Notes: generated from the letters alone by a model not told the origin. Shown: positions 24,232 to 35,200, counted from the first letter of the stretch. The stretch is DNA of 64,000 bases from Paraflavitalea devenefica (GCF_011759375.1 NZ_JAARML010000004.1:620001-684000), one strand, 5' to 3'. Numbers and translations are program-made.

Positions 24232-27200
24232 ATGAGCCAGGCACCCGATCATCCCGCCACTATTTCCGGCCACCAGGGCTTTCCTTTTAAAAGATTTCCG
24301 GCAGAAAATCTTACGGAGATCCTTATTGCCCAACAGAGCCCGGGAAACGCTTATGTGGATGCCCGGGAATATCAGCAGATCGCGCCGCATAGCCTGGAAG
24401 TTAATCATGGCATTTTTACTGCTACCTATAGTACGCCGCCCTTTCCGCCTGTTACGGTGCTGGTACAGGAAGAACAACTGCTGATATCCTGTACGTGCAA
24501 TGAAGACCCTCAAAAATTATGCACCCATGAGGCGCAGGTACTAACAGCAATTGTACGAAGGGAAGAGCTGGGCATTTTTTTCAATGCCCGCCTGCGGCAG
24601 GAGAAGCTCAAAAAGTTTGCTGCTGATTACGGACTATCGGCAGCCACCAACCTGGACCAGTATTTTACGATCACCCTGGAGCATAAAAAGGTAGTCATTA
24701 CTTCCAGGCTCCCTACCTTGCTGGCTGTGAACCCCGATACGCTACAGGCAATGAACCAGGTGCTGTATCCCCTGCCGGAAGTGGCCCCCAAAGAAACGCC
24801 GGCCGCTGAAGGCAAAGCGGTCTGTGTAGTACTGCGGCAACATAAATACCACAAACACCTGCTGATTGAATTGTACAGCGGAGCGGTCACTAAAGAAGGA
24901 AAGATCAAGAACCCGCTGACGGCTGTTCCTCCCCTTGACCTTGCCTGGACATCTGACGACCCTGATCATTTAAAGTTTTATACCGGTATCCATAAGTTCC
25001 AAGGTCATCCCACTGCCAAAAGATCGCCCTCCGACCTCACGGCCTTGAAGGCGATTGTTAAGAATCCTGCCGGGTACCGTTTTTATTATCACAACCCGGA
25101 AGTATCGGACAATGTAACGGCCACTTCGATCGTGCCTGTAAAAGCGGCGGTGCTGCCTGGTAGTATCACGCTCACTGTACAACAGGAAGGCGATTTTTAT
25201 ACAGTAGGTGGCAGCCTTACCCTGCAAGGTGTGGAATATGCCCTGGGCGACCTGAGCCCGCGGTTTACTTATTTCCTGCAGGCAGGTGATACGTTGTACC
25301 TGGTAGATCAGTTCCAGGCATTGGGCGTGATCGAACTGCTGAAGAAAAAGAACCAGCTATTGGTACATACCAACAAGTATGCAGATTTTAAATCGCAGGT
25401 GCTGGATAAGCTGGAAGACAGCATTTCTATTAACCATCCCTATATCCCTGTTGCCACGTCGGCACAACTGGAAGAACAGGGCTTTCATGCGGCGGAGCAG
25501 CGGATCATTTACCTGTCTGATTTTGGCAATTATATCATGATCATACCGGTAGTAAGGTACAGCGATGTAGAGATCCCCATCCGCACCAAGAAACAGATCT
25601 ATGCCACCGATGAGCGGGGAAAGCAATTTCTGGTAAGACGGGATGAACCCCTGGAAGCAGCCTTTACTTCGCAATTACTAAAACAGCATCCCCACTTTGA
25701 TGAACAACTGGAAAATGACCTGCACTACTGGTACCTGCACCGCGACCGGTTCTTATCAGAAGACTGGTTCCTGAACGCTTTTGAAGAATGGGATCAACAA
25801 GGCATTACGGTATTGGGATTTAATGAACTGGAAGGCAATAAGCTCAATCCCTATAAGGTAAAGGTTGACATTAAGGTGCTGAGCGGCATTAACTGGTTCA
25901 ATGCCGATGTACAGGTAAAGTTTGGCAAGAAGAAAGCCTCTTTAAAAGAAGTGTATAAATCCATCCGGAACCAGCACAAGTATGTACAATTGGATGACGG
26001 CACCAAAGGCATTTTGCCGGCGGAGTGGATAGAGAAGTTTAAGGACTATTTCAATAATGCGGAGATCATTGATGAATCTACCCTGCGGATCAGTAAGATC
26101 AATTTTTCGGCTATTGATCAGTTGTATGATCAGTCCATGCTGGATGTGGAAGTAGCAGCAGAGGTAAGCGCCTACCGGGAGAAGCTGCGGGACGTGCATG
26201 CTATCCAACCCATTGAAGCGCCCGGCGACCTGCAGGCTATCCTGCGCCCTTACCAGCAGGAAGGCCTGAACTGGCTTAATTTCCTGGATGAGCTGAACTT
26301 CGGCGGTGTACTGGCCGATGACATGGGATTGGGTAAATCCATGCAGGTGCTTGCCTTTATCCTTTCCCAGCGGACTAAGGTACAGCGGAACTGTAACCTG
26401 CTGGTGGTGCCTTCCACCCTTATTTTTAACTGGCAGCAGGAAGTGGCACGCTTTGCGCCTTCTATCAAATTGCTGACGGTGCATGGGGCTGCCCGGATGA
26501 AAAGCACAGAAGCGTTTGAACGCTATGAGATCATTCTCACCTCCTACGGCACCCTATTGTCGGATATCCCTTTCCTGAAAGACTATGTATTCAATTATGT
26601 CTTCCTCGATGAATCGCACAATATCAAGAATCCAGAGACACAACGGTACAGGGCTGTACGGTTGTTGCAATCGCGCAATAAGATAGCCATTACGGGTACA
26701 CCGGTAGAGAACAATACCTTCGACCTGTTCAGCCAGTTGTCCTTTGCCTGTCCCGGGCTGCTGGGCAGCAAGCAATATTTCAGAGATGTATATTCTGTAC
26801 CGGTAGATACGTTCAAGAGCAGTAAGCGGGCGGCTGAACTGCACCAAAAGGTAAAGCCCTTTATACTGAGGAGAACGAAGTCGGCAGTAGCGCCTGAACT
26901 GCCCGACAAAACAGAGATGGTGGTGTATTGTGAAATGCCCGAAGAGCAACGGAAGATCTATGATGCTTATGAGAAAGAGTTCAGGGAGTATATTTCCGCC
27001 ACTACCGATGAAGAACTGAAGAAAAGCCCGATGAATGTATTAAAGGGGCTTACCAAGTTAAGGCAGATCTGTGATTCCCCTGCCCTGCTGGGCGAAGATG
27101 ACCTGCATGGTGATGCTTCTGCCAAGATCGATACGCTGCTGGAACAGATCGAAACCAAGGCCCCGCAGCACAAGATATTGGTATTCTCCCAGTTTGTGTC

Positions 27201-27633
27201 TATGCTCAACCTGATCAAAGAAGCACTAACCAATCGGGGTATCGGCTTCGAGCTACTTACCGGTAGTACCCGGGACAGGGGCACTGTCGTGAACTCCTTC
27301 CAGCAGGATCCCGACAAGCGCGTATTCCTCATCAGCCTGAAGGCCGGCGGTACGGGATTGAATCTTACAGCAGCCGACTATGTATACCTGGTAGACCCGT
27401 GGTGGAACCCTGCTGTAGAGAACCAGGCCATTGACCGTATTCACCGCATCGGGCAGGATAAAACGGTGATCGCGGTAAGGCTTATCTGTCCCGGCACGGT
27501 GGAAGAAAAGATGATGACGATGCAGGCCAATAAGAAGACACTGGCCGATGAGCTGATCAAAACGGGCACTTCTTTGCTGCCTTCCTTATCCAAAGACGAT
27601 CTATTGCAGTTGTTAACGTATCAGCCGTCATAA
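24232..27633 (+). CDS. SNF2-family DNA-dependent ATPase with SWIM zinc finger
   Basis: A 1133-residue Swi2/Snf2 translocase that should move on double-stranded DNA and remodel protein-DNA or stalled transcription complexes. The SWIM finger is Cys87-x-Cys89-x7-Cys97-x-His99. A long unassigned middle region (about 120-660) precedes the motor: Walker A DDMGLGKS with Lys702, DESH box at 793-796, SAT-like motif ITGTPVENN, and the helicase C-terminal domain ending DPWWNPAVENQAIDRIHRIG. It is a single gene. The minus-strand SPFH pair lies convergent downstream. Confidence 0.95.
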   Translation: MSQAPDHPATISGHQGFPFKRFPAENLTEILIAQQSPGNAYVDAREYQQIAPHSLEVNHGIFTATYSTPPFPPVTVLVQEEQLLISCTCNEDPQKLCTHEAQVLTAIVRREELGIFFNARLRQEKLKKFAADYGLSAATNLDQYFTITLEHKKVVITSRLPTLLAVNPDTLQAMNQVLYPLPEVAPKETPAAEGKAVCVVLRQHKYHKHLLIELYSGAVTKEGKIKNPLTAVPPLDLAWTSDDPDHLKFYTGIHKFQGHPTAKRSPSDLTALKAIVKNPAGYRFYYHNPEVSDNVTATSIVPVKAAVLPGSITLTVQQEGDFYTVGGSLTLQGVEYALGDLSPRFTYFLQAGDTLYLVDQFQALGVIELLKKKNQLLVHTNKYADFKSQVLDKLEDSISINHPYIPVATSAQLEEQGFHAAEQRIIYLSDFGNYIMIIPVVRYSDVEIPIRTKKQIYATDERGKQFLVRRDEPLEAAFTSQLLKQHPHFDEQLENDLHYWYLHRDRFLSEDWFLNAFEEWDQQGITVLGFNELEGNKLNPYKVKVDIKVLSGINWFNADVQVKFGKKKASLKEVYKSIRNQHKYVQLDDGTKGILPAEWIEKFKDYFNNAEIIDESTLRISKINFSAIDQLYDQSMLDVEVAAEVSAYREKLRDVHAIQPIEAPGDLQAILRPYQQEGLNWLNFLDELNFGGVLADDMGLGKSMQVLAFILSQRTKVQRNCNLLVVPSTLIFNWQQEVARFAPSIKLLTVHGAARMKSTEAFERYEIILTSYGTLLSDIPFLKDYVFNYVFLDESHNIKNPETQRYRAVRLLQSRNKIAITGTPVENNTFDLFSQLSFACPGLLGSKQYFRDVYSVPVDTFKSSKRAAELHQKVKPFILRRTKSAVAPELPDKTEMVVYCEMPEEQRKIYDAYEKEFREYISATTDEELKKSPMNVLKGLTKLRQICDSPALLGEDDLHGDASAKIDTLLEQIETKAPQHKILVFSQFVSMLNLIKEALTNRGIGFELLTGSTRDRGTVVNSFQQDPDKRVFLISLKAGGTGLNLTAADYVYLVDPWWNPAVENQAIDRIHRIGQDKTVIAVRLICPGTVEEKMMTMQANKKTLADELIKTGTSLLPSLSKDDLLQLLTYQPS

Positions 27634-27653
27634 TCATTCACCATACATTAAAA

Positions 27654-27682
27654 AGCCCGGTAGAGAATTACCGGGCTAAAAG
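27654..27682 (-). terminator. Terminator for the SPFH gene pair
   Basis: AGCCCGGTA/TACCGGGCT (27654-27662 with 27669-27677) forms a 9-bp stem with a 6-base loop. On the minus strand it is followed by a short T-run, so it mainly serves the gene ending at 27733. Confidence 0.75.
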
Positions 27683-27732
27683 GCGTGAAAGGTTAAGGTT
27701 AATGGTCCAAAGGGACTCCTTCGGAGCTACGG

Positions 27733-28536
27733 TTAGGGGTTACCTAAGATAACAGGGGTTTTACCGTCTGTTATAATCACTTTGTTGCTGGTATTGCGTA
27801 TGGCTTCAATCCATTGCTCCTGCAATACGCGGGGTTCCAGGCCGGAGGCCTTTACTTTGTTGGCTTCGGCTTCAATTTTTGCTTTCTCCAGTTGCATGCG
27901 GGATACTTCCAGTTCATTCCTCACCTGTTCGGCCTGCTGGATGGCGTTGTTACGCTTTTCAATAGCTTCTACCATGGAAGCAGGCGGTTTCAGGCCGGAA
28001 GTAAGGGTAAGCAGGTTAAAGTATTTCCCGCCAAACTCATCCCGCAATCTTTTCTCTACGGCCTTCTCAAAGGAGTTGAGGTTATTCATGAGGCTGTCGG
28101 TACTGTAGTTACGGCCTTCTTCGCGGTAAGCGTTTACGACCATCTGGTTGAGTACGTTGGCTTCGATGTTGTCCATCATGATGCCGGGGTCTTCCACGCC
28201 GAGGTGTTTGTAGTGGAAAATAATGTCTACTCCCTTCCCTCTGATAGCGGAATAGGTGTACGTGGGGTCAACACTGAAAGAGCCCGCATCCTTCGCCGTT
28301 ATAGCTACTTCTGAAGGGTCGGCTTTTTGTTCCCACATCGGCACCTGGAAGAGTTCTGTACCGGGTCCGAGGATACCTTGTGCACCGGTTACTGCTTTAA
28401 AGTTTTCCCGGCCATTACGTCCGTAGCCTTCCATTTTAACGCCTTCAAAGTTGGGTAATACCCGGTTACAGGTACAGGCGGTAATACTGATCAGGGAGAA
28501 AAAGAGTACAATGTGTAGAAGTCTGCTAAGTCTCAT
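27733..28536 (-). CDS. SPFH/Band 7 (prohibitin-like) lipoprotein
   Basis: A 267-residue protein of the SPFH superfamily, which builds membrane-attached oligomers that organise membrane domains or protect against proteolysis. Instead of a membrane helix it has a lipoprotein signal with Cys21 (ISITAC). The SPFH core runs about 40-190 (ITAKDAGSFSVDPTYTYSA, LLTLTSGLKPP), then a helical coiled coil rich in Glu, Ala and Lys (about 190-235). It begins two bases after the stop of the small membrane protein upstream, so they share a transcript. Confidence 0.88.
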   Translation of the reverse strand: MRLSRLLHIVLFFSLISITACTCNRVLPNFEGVKMEGYGRNGRENFKAVTGAQGILGPGTELFQVPMWEQKADPSEVAITAKDAGSFSVDPTYTYSAIRGKGVDIIFHYKHLGVEDPGIMMDNIEANVLNQMVVNAYREEGRNYSTDSLMNNLNSFEKAVEKRLRDEFGGKYFNLLTLTSGLKPPASMVEAIEKRNNAIQQAEQVRNELEVSRMQLEKAKIEAEANKVKASGLEPRVLQEQWIEAIRNTSNKVIITDGKTPVILGNP

Positions 28537-28538
28537 GT

Positions 28539-28727
28539 TTATGGGTTGTTTTTTGTTTTAAAGATCCTCCTATAGGGAAAAGCTGCCAGCAGGATGGCAT
28601 GTACGATCATGCTTAACCAGCTCAGCTTGGGTGTATCTGACTGATAGAGAGATATATGGCTGAGGATGATAAAGAAGTTCACCACCCCAAAGAGTAATAT
28701 GAATAGAATTGTCTTTTGCATAATCAT
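28539..28727 (-). CDS. Small two-helix membrane protein
   Basis: A 62-residue protein with two hydrophobic helices (ILFILLFGVVNFFIILSHIS and LSMIVHAILLAAF) and a basic C-terminal tail. I recognise no family. Its stop lies two bases before the SPFH lipoprotein start, so it may be a membrane partner of it. A second ATG two codons in (28721) is an alternative start. Confidence 0.65.
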   Translation of the reverse strand: MIMQKTILFILLFGVVNFFIILSHISLYQSDTPKLSWLSMIVHAILLAAFPYRRIFKTKNNP

Positions 28728-28799
28728 TGGTAGGGGGCAGGGGGAATTTATTACAGGGTTGGGAAAAAAATCAACAATTAATCTATTTATTAAAATTTT

Positions 28800-28829
28800 A
28801 TTTCAATAAATGAAATTTTATTACCTTTG
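28800..28829 (+). promoter_or_regulatory. higBA promoter with overlapping dyad operator
   Basis: ATTTCA-ATAAA-TGAAAT (28800-28816) is a perfect 6-bp dyad lying just before an exact -7 element TACCTTTG (28822-28829). The first gene starts 41 bases later. Autorepression by the HTH antitoxin at this site is the expected control. Confidence 0.55.
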
Positions 28830-28869
28830 TTGTAATTCCATTATTCTTGATTAACCAAAGCTGCGCTAA

Positions 28870-29175
28870 ATGGTCGTTATAAGTTACCGGACGATCCGGG
28901 AATTCAGTGACAGGCATAATGATTCAGCAGACGCCTTAAATAACTGGTACAGAATTATTGAGAAAGCTGATTTCGGGAATTTTAATGAATTAAGATCAAT
29001 TTTCAATTCCTGTGACGCTGTTGGCAATGACAGGTATGTTTTCAACATAAAAGGGAATAATTACAGATTGATAGCCTTAATTCAGTTTAATGTAAGGACG
29101 GTATACATATTATTCGTAGGCACACATGCAGAATATGACAAGATAAGTGCCCCAACCATAAAGTTCAAAAAATAG
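28870..29175 (+). CDS. higB: HigB-type mRNA-interferase toxin
   Basis: A 101-residue RelE-superfamily toxin of the HigB type, which cuts mRNA on the ribosome. Visible are the N-terminal helix with RTIREFSDRHNDSADALNNW, the core FNIKGNNYRLIALIQF and the C-terminal FVGTHAEYDKIS, whose His and Tyr are typical of the family. It precedes its antitoxin by four bases, the usual toxin-first order of higBA. Confidence 0.93.
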   Translation: MVVISYRTIREFSDRHNDSADALNNWYRIIEKADFGNFNELRSIFNSCDAVGNDRYVFNIKGNNYRLIALIQFNVRTVYILFVGTHAEYDKISAPTIKFKK

Positions 29176-29179
29176 AGAC

Positions 29180-29545
29180 ATGAAAACGATCAAAACAGAA
29201 GCCCAATATAAAAAGACAATGTCAGAAATACTCACCTTAATGAATAAAGGTGAAGGTAATCTGTCCAAAGCCGAAACAACTAAGCTGCGGGAAATGGCTA
29301 TAGCCGCACAAGCTTATGAAAAAAGCATATATACCATTCCCCCTCCTCAAACAATTGAGGGTATGATAGAGCTAAAGATGTATGAGAAGAAGCTAAAACA
29401 AAAAGAGCTTGCCAAATTAATGGGACTTAGTGAACCTAAGCTTTCACAAATACTTACCGGCAAGAGGCAACCAGATGTTCCCTTCCTGAAGGCTGCGCAT
29501 ATAAAACTCGGCATTGATGCGTCGTTTTTGCTTACGCATGTGTAA
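29180..29545 (+). CDS. higA: HigA-type antitoxin, XRE helix-turn-helix
   Basis: A 121-residue antitoxin. The N-terminal half (about 1-55) is helical and should contact HigB. The C-terminal half carries an XRE/Cro-type HTH (KQKELAKLMGLSEPKLSQIL, then TGKRQPDVPFLKAAHIKLGI). It should neutralise HigB and repress the operon through the dyad at 28800-28816. Confidence 0.93.
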   Translation: MKTIKTEAQYKKTMSEILTLMNKGEGNLSKAETTKLREMAIAAQAYEKSIYTIPPPQTIEGMIELKMYEKKLKQKELAKLMGLSEPKLSQILTGKRQPDVPFLKAAHIKLGIDASFLLTHV

Positions 29546-29583
29546 TTGTGCAGCAGCTTGCTGCACAAATTGAGGATGATCAT

Positions 29584-31113
29584 TTATTTAAACTCCCCAC
29601 TATTACTCACAAAAGCGATCCGCTTGCTGTCGGGGCTCCAGGAGGGGGTGTTGATGGTGCCCTGGCCGCCATAGAGGTAGGCGATGACTTTGGGCGTGCC
29701 GCCACTTGCCGGCATTAAACGCAGAAGCACTCTTTTGTAGAATGGATGATCGCCGGGATCAACCGTAAGCGGAAAAGAAAGGATGACGATCCACTTCCCA
29801 TCGGGCGATATATGCGGGAACCAGTTGTTGTATTCATCAGTGGTCACCTGCTCCTGCGCACTGCCATCAGGTTTCATACGCCATATTTGCATGGAACCCG
29901 AATGATTGGCATTGTAATAGATGTATTTTCCATCAGGAGCATATTCAGGCCCATCGGCCAAACCAGTCGTATGCGTGGTAAGTGGCACCTCCGGTCCTCC
30001 GTTGATGTTTTTCTTATAGATGTTATACGCCGGACTTTTAGTAACCCGCAAAGCTGTGTATACGACTTCTTTACCATCCACACTCCAGCCATGCAAATAA
30101 GAAGGCGTACTGTCGGTAACGATCTTCGGTTCACCACCTGATAACGGCAAGTAGTATACGGTAGAACCTCCGGCTGGCATACCACTCCGGTGATGACTGA
30201 TGCCCAGCATTTTCCCATCAAAGGAGATGACATGGTCATTGTTGTTGCGGTTGGCAAAACCGGTAGACAGTTGTTGCGGCACTCCACCTTCCACCGGAAT
30301 GGTATATAACAATCCACCTTTGTTGAATAATAACTTCTTTCCATCGGGCATCCAGTTGGGCGCTTCCAACCGGCCCGCATCTTCCTGTATGATGATGCGT
30401 TTTCCGTCAAAGACGTTCATGGTTTCCAGCCGACTGGCCAATATTCCATCCCGGTACCCATTGAAGGTATCGGGCACTGTTTTCTCTATCCGTACATTCC
30501 ACGCCATTCCTTCTTCCGACACATTGGGATCATGACTACAAATGAATAAGCCCGCCAGTGCTTGATCGGGCATGTCAATGCTATCTGTACGACCTACTTC
30601 CTGCAAGGGCTCACCGGGATCGGCCACCCGCATGATGAAGGTTTTGCCGATGCGTTCCAGTTGTATGATCTCCGCATTCTTTTTCTTCGCCAATAGTTGA
30701 TCCCGGGGATCGCGCATGGGGGCTCCCTTTGAACGCCGCCACTGCAGTACCGTCAATCCATCGCCATGTACCACCGCACTCATGTGGGCCGCCTCCTCGT
30801 GCTCACCAGCACGGACCATCCAGCCTATTTTCCGGTGCGCGTCTTTCCCCGTGCCCAGGAGCTTTACATTGGCGGTGAGTATGAAATCGCCGTTGACCTT
30901 GCGCCAGGCATAATGAAACTCATCCCGGCTGAACCAGATATTGTATCCCCCACCCTTCAGTTGGTAGGATTGGGTATTGACATTATAGCTGGTGGCTCCT
31001 TTGATGGCAGGGTTCCCGATGTCTGCACGGTGTTGAAAGATACCAATGGGATTGGGCTGGGCCATGAGCAGGCTGCTGCTCAGCAGGATGGCGAAGATCA
31101 TAGGCAGTTTCAT
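29584..31113 (-). CDS. Secreted TolB-like propeller protein with DUF1349-type lectin fold
   Basis: A 509-residue exported protein. I start at ATG 31113, which gives a clean signal peptide (PMIFAILLSSSLLMAQ); the frame extends 17 codons upstream without such a signal. Residues about 25-215 look like a DUF1349/concanavalin-like beta-sandwich (NGDFILTANVKLLGTGKDAH, KIGWMVRAGE). The rest is a WD40-like/PD40 beta-propeller (APNWMPDGKKLLFNKGG, YAPDGKYIYYNANHSG, ISPDGKWIVILSF, WSPDSKRIAFVS). No peptidase domain follows the propeller. It may be a carbohydrate- or peptide-binding scaffold; the role is not known to me. Confidence 0.82.
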   Translation of the reverse strand: MKLPMIFAILLSSSLLMAQPNPIGIFQHRADIGNPAIKGATSYNVNTQSYQLKGGGYNIWFSRDEFHYAWRKVNGDFILTANVKLLGTGKDAHRKIGWMVRAGEHEEAAHMSAVVHGDGLTVLQWRRSKGAPMRDPRDQLLAKKKNAEIIQLERIGKTFIMRVADPGEPLQEVGRTDSIDMPDQALAGLFICSHDPNVSEEGMAWNVRIEKTVPDTFNGYRDGILASRLETMNVFDGKRIIIQEDAGRLEAPNWMPDGKKLLFNKGGLLYTIPVEGGVPQQLSTGFANRNNNDHVISFDGKMLGISHHRSGMPAGGSTVYYLPLSGGEPKIVTDSTPSYLHGWSVDGKEVVYTALRVTKSPAYNIYKKNINGGPEVPLTTHTTGLADGPEYAPDGKYIYYNANHSGSMQIWRMKPDGSAQEQVTTDEYNNWFPHISPDGKWIVILSFPLTVDPGDHPFYKRVLLRLMPASGGTPKVIAYLYGGQGTINTPSWSPDSKRIAFVSNSGEFK

Positions 31114-31223
31114 AGTATTAAATATACCAAACCCTTTCTGATGTTGGTAAGGCGTGTTAGGCATTGGGGGACTAATAAATAAAATAGCGACCTGGACAAA
31201 AGTGCCAACTGCTGCACTTTATT

Positions 31224-31237
31224 GTATTTATAAATAC
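31224..31237. promoter_or_regulatory. 14-bp palindrome in a divergent promoter region
   Basis: GTATTTATAAATAC is a perfect palindrome between the divergent 29584-31113 and 31318-32241 genes, directly followed by TTGACAATTATCA. It could be an operator or an AT-rich promoter part; AT content alone could produce it. Confidence 0.3.
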
Positions 31238-31317
31238 TTGACAATTATCAATTAACATAGGCCCGGGAGCAGGCCAAAATTACGGACAAGGTTCATTAAT
31301 TATCCGTAATTTAAGTG

Positions 31318-32241
31318 ATGAAATTTGGAGATCTTTGGGGCATACTCATCCAGGCTGTTTCTTTTATTCAATTACTCCCGGTGTTAAGGGATACCAATCC
31401 CTATATACAAATCGTTCTGCTGGGGGCGGGGGCTATTCTATCCATCTACTTAAATTACAAAGTCATTACTATGAAAACAAAGCGAGTCGGGGCACTGGTT
31501 TCTGAAACCGGTGAAACGATGGAATTTTTAGTTTATGCCCACTCGTTCCGCGCCAGGCTCAGGGCGTGGGTGATTATCGCATTGTCTATACTACTTTCTT
31601 CTTTTTCGATATTTCGTATCCTGCACGACGATCCACCCAGGGCATCTGCAGTGGTTATTAATCATAACAGGCATTTTGACTATGGCTGCTTTTTACTGAA
31701 GAATCCTGTGTGGTCAGGAGCAGGCGCAGGCGCACAATTGAAGTCAGGCGCTCAAATTCCACTGGCCCATATCCGTAATCCGTCTAACCTGGTCAGCATG
31801 ACACGTTTTAATGGCACAGATTGCGCCCTTGAATTTCAGCTTGAACCAAAACAAGATTATGACAATATCAGGATCAAAGATATTTATGTAGAGGTAGCGT
31901 CCTATGAACCCAAACCCGGCTACGAACCTATTATAGCTGCGCCATTCGGAGAGAAAAATGTTTTGTACGTTGAGATAGATAAGCCCTATCCCAACAAAAA
32001 GAAGTTCTCTGTTTCAAAGATCATCAAAACAGACAGCACCAGCAGCGATCCAAGGAATGCAGATTTCATTATCACCCGGGCCAGGCCGGAAGTGTTGGTT
32101 GTTCGTATCAATGCCAGAAAGCCGGGCATATACCGGTTTGACTGCTATTGTGAAGTGTACTGCGACAATAATGAAATCCAGAAAGTCCGGTTAAATGAAA
32201 AGCAGGCCCAATGGTTGTTTGATGGGCCTACGCTTCAATGA
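31318..32241 (+). CDS. Membrane-anchored hypothetical protein convergent with a caspase
   Basis: A 307-residue protein of unknown family. Two or three N-terminal membrane helices (GILIQAVSFIQLLPVL, IQIVLLGAGAILSIYL, AWVIIALSILLSSFSIF) precede a soluble beta-rich domain of about 200 residues. GTG 31315 or ATG 31318 could start it; I use the ATG. Its stop overlaps the tail of the convergent caspase gene by 7 bases, so the two transcripts are antisense at the end. A functional link is possible but unproven. Confidence 0.7.
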   Translation: MKFGDLWGILIQAVSFIQLLPVLRDTNPYIQIVLLGAGAILSIYLNYKVITMKTKRVGALVSETGETMEFLVYAHSFRARLRAWVIIALSILLSSFSIFRILHDDPPRASAVVINHNRHFDYGCFLLKNPVWSGAGAGAQLKSGAQIPLAHIRNPSNLVSMTRFNGTDCALEFQLEPKQDYDNIRIKDIYVEVASYEPKPGYEPIIAAPFGEKNVLYVEIDKPYPNKKKFSVSKIIKTDSTSSDPRNADFIITRARPEVLVVRINARKPGIYRFDCYCEVYCDNNEIQKVRLNEKQAQWLFDGPTLQ

Positions 32242-35200
32242 GCTGAAATAAGTACGAAGTCATTATCTATATTGTTATGCCTGAAAGCCGGCTTTGGTTT
32301 CAGATTCCCTTTTTCATACTGCACTTCATTTTGTATATAGTTCAACAGCTCTGAAATCCTTATCTGCCCGTCATGATCAATATCTGCATTATTATTGGAA
32401 ATGGCCTTTAACAGGGTAGCTATCAGGGGCGTATTTTTCTCGCTTAATGGCCCTTCCTGGATCGCAAGATTGGCCGATGTGGCAGAAATGACGATGGTAC
32501 CTGTATTATCACTCAGATCTTCAAAGGTGGCCTCCATCTCTTCAAATAATAAGGGGGTTTTGTTGCCCAGGTCCCTATCAATTTTTCCGCTTGCGCAGGT
32601 ATTGATCACCATTAGTTTATTCCTCGTAGGAAGGCTGTCTACCAGCCATTCGATAAGATCAGATGTAATGGTAGTTGCCGACAGTTGCGTGCCGGGAGCC
32701 CATGTTTTTACAGTAGCAAAGTAATATTTTCCATCTTCGCTCACCGACGCCCCATGTCCCTGTAACAAGACCACCAGGTTATCTTCTGGTTGCAGTGTAT
32801 GCAGCAACTCATTTTTGAGCTGAACAATGTTTTCGCGGGTGACGTTTTTGTCAAAAAAGTTCCTGACAATAATAGCCGAGTATTTTTGCGCATTGTTTTT
32901 TTCTTTCAACTTATTCTGCAGGGCTATGGCATCAATAACCGACTTACGCATGGCCGGCAATTGGCCTTCGTATTGATTAATGGATAAGGCTACAAAGAAC
33001 AGCTTACCTTTTTTGGCAATCTTTTGTTGTTGCCGGCAATGAATGACGACGGTTTCCCTGAACCCTTCCCGTCCTGCTTCATTTATACAAAAAAGATCGA
33101 TCTTATTTTTGCCATTATCCAATGGCACATATATTTCCATCAGGGTATCACGGGTATGTACCGGCAAGCCACGGACCCCATGTAATGGCGATCCGTTTAC
33201 TTTTATTTGCAGGTTGGTGATCGCATGATCATACCCCGACAATTTCAACTTCAGTAAGATGCGATTTCCGGAAGTAAACTGGTTTTTTAGCAGGTAATCG
33301 TAATTCACAATATCTACCTGCGGAGGAAACATGTAAAGCAGTTCCGGTTTTGCCCACATAGGCTGCCTTTCATAGTTCAGCACCCTTTTTTTAACCAGTT
33401 CTGCATACCTGTTGACCAGTTCCATTCTCTTTAAAGAATCGGCCCGGCCGGTATGAAAGAAATGGGTAAAGTAATAGGTTATGAAATCGGGTCTGTTTAA
33501 GATAAAATCAAACTGGCTCACCGGATATGTCTTTCCTATAAGAGCAAAAGATATTTTTTTGTAAGCGGCTTTGCCACAGGTATAGAAATTCCGGGGAGAC
33601 GGAATGTAGTAGTCGCTTTCCTTCGTTCCAAAATACATTTTAAGATAGGTACTCCTGCTCTCTATACCGTACATCTCCATGCTACCGTTCTGAAGGCCGG
33701 CCAGGAGATATTTGTTGTCCCGTGTAAATTTCAGGGAAGTTATTTTTGACAAGGTATATATTTCGGGCGGGGCCGGATAAACCAACCCTCCTTCGGGATT
33801 GTGCAGGTCATGAATCTCAATGTTGTTTGACTCATAAGCAATGGCCACATACCGGTTATCATCACTGATCTCAAACTCATTGATCAGAATAGTTTTGTCT
33901 ATACTATTCAGGTCATCTCCTGTTATACCCGATAAGGTGGTATGTATTTTCATGGAATCCAACTGCCATACCATTAATTCTGATTGATTTGCGGGATTCA
34001 CCGTTAACAATAACCTGGAATCCCGGCTGAATTTTATTGGCAAAGGCTCTTTGTGGTATATGCCTTCAAAATATGTCAAAGCAGGAAGCTCGGTCCATCC
34101 TGTAGTAGCCTTTTTCCACAATTTGATCTCTCCGGGAATGAATTCTTTGACCAGACTCTGCAGTTTCGCTATGAACTTGAGTTCCGAACCGGCAGTGAGG
34201 GAATCGCCATTCCCCAGCTTAGCAAACAGGTCTGATAAGAGCCCGGCCAATTTATCATAGTCTGTCTGCCCGTTGATATATGCTGCCAGGTACTGTCCAT
34301 CGGGTGAAATATCGAAATTATGCACATAATAGTCGGTTGTGCTATTGCGCACAGTGCTTGTTTTATGATATTTAACCGTAGCCGCATCCTGTCCGCCATT
34401 GCCCATCAGCCCCTGTGTCACAAAACCCATCGGATCTTTGACCTCTCCACCTGGCGTATAGTTAATAGTACGGAGTTGCCTAGTGGCCTTATTCAGCATT
34501 TTTAGCCCGCTATGCGTTTTCCGGTCAAAGAGGTTATCGCTAAGAGAAGTAAAATACAAGTTGGCAACCTGTGGATCCTGTGCAATAAGTTTTACTTTGC
34601 CCGCCGGTATTTTCATGGCCTGCACTTCATTATTGCGGTTCACAGTTACCAGATTGTTCAGGGTATCCTGAAAGTAAACAGCCGCAGACAGGGGATTTTG
34701 TTTGATTTTACCGGCGGCTGCCAATTGAACGAATTTGTCCTGCTTCAATGTTCTGATGTTAAATACCCTGTAAGAAGCCGGAGATCCCGTAAAAAGGGAG
34801 TCGCCTTTAACGTCGAGATAGCTGATCGCATTCCTGTCTGTTACTGTATATATGGCATTGGATTGCCAGGTAGCCGTATTGAGGTTGCTTACAAACTGAC
34901 CAGATTGAATGTAAACTCCCTTTTCATTGGCCATCATGTTATCAGGAGAAACTTTTCCTTCCGGCGTGATGGTTTTGATATTTCCTATGGTATCTATCGC
35001 GTAGATAAGCGAGGAGCTATCTTTATTACCGGTATCAACTGGTAATACTTTGTTCTTCCGGAGACTTTGGAACAGGAAATTGAGCGCCGGTTCATTCTCT
35101 ATTGTTTTCGCTGTTTTAAAGTATACATATAAATATTTCCTGTCATTGTCATAGTAATATCCGGGAATACGCTCACTTATACTGAAGGAAAATACAGCCC

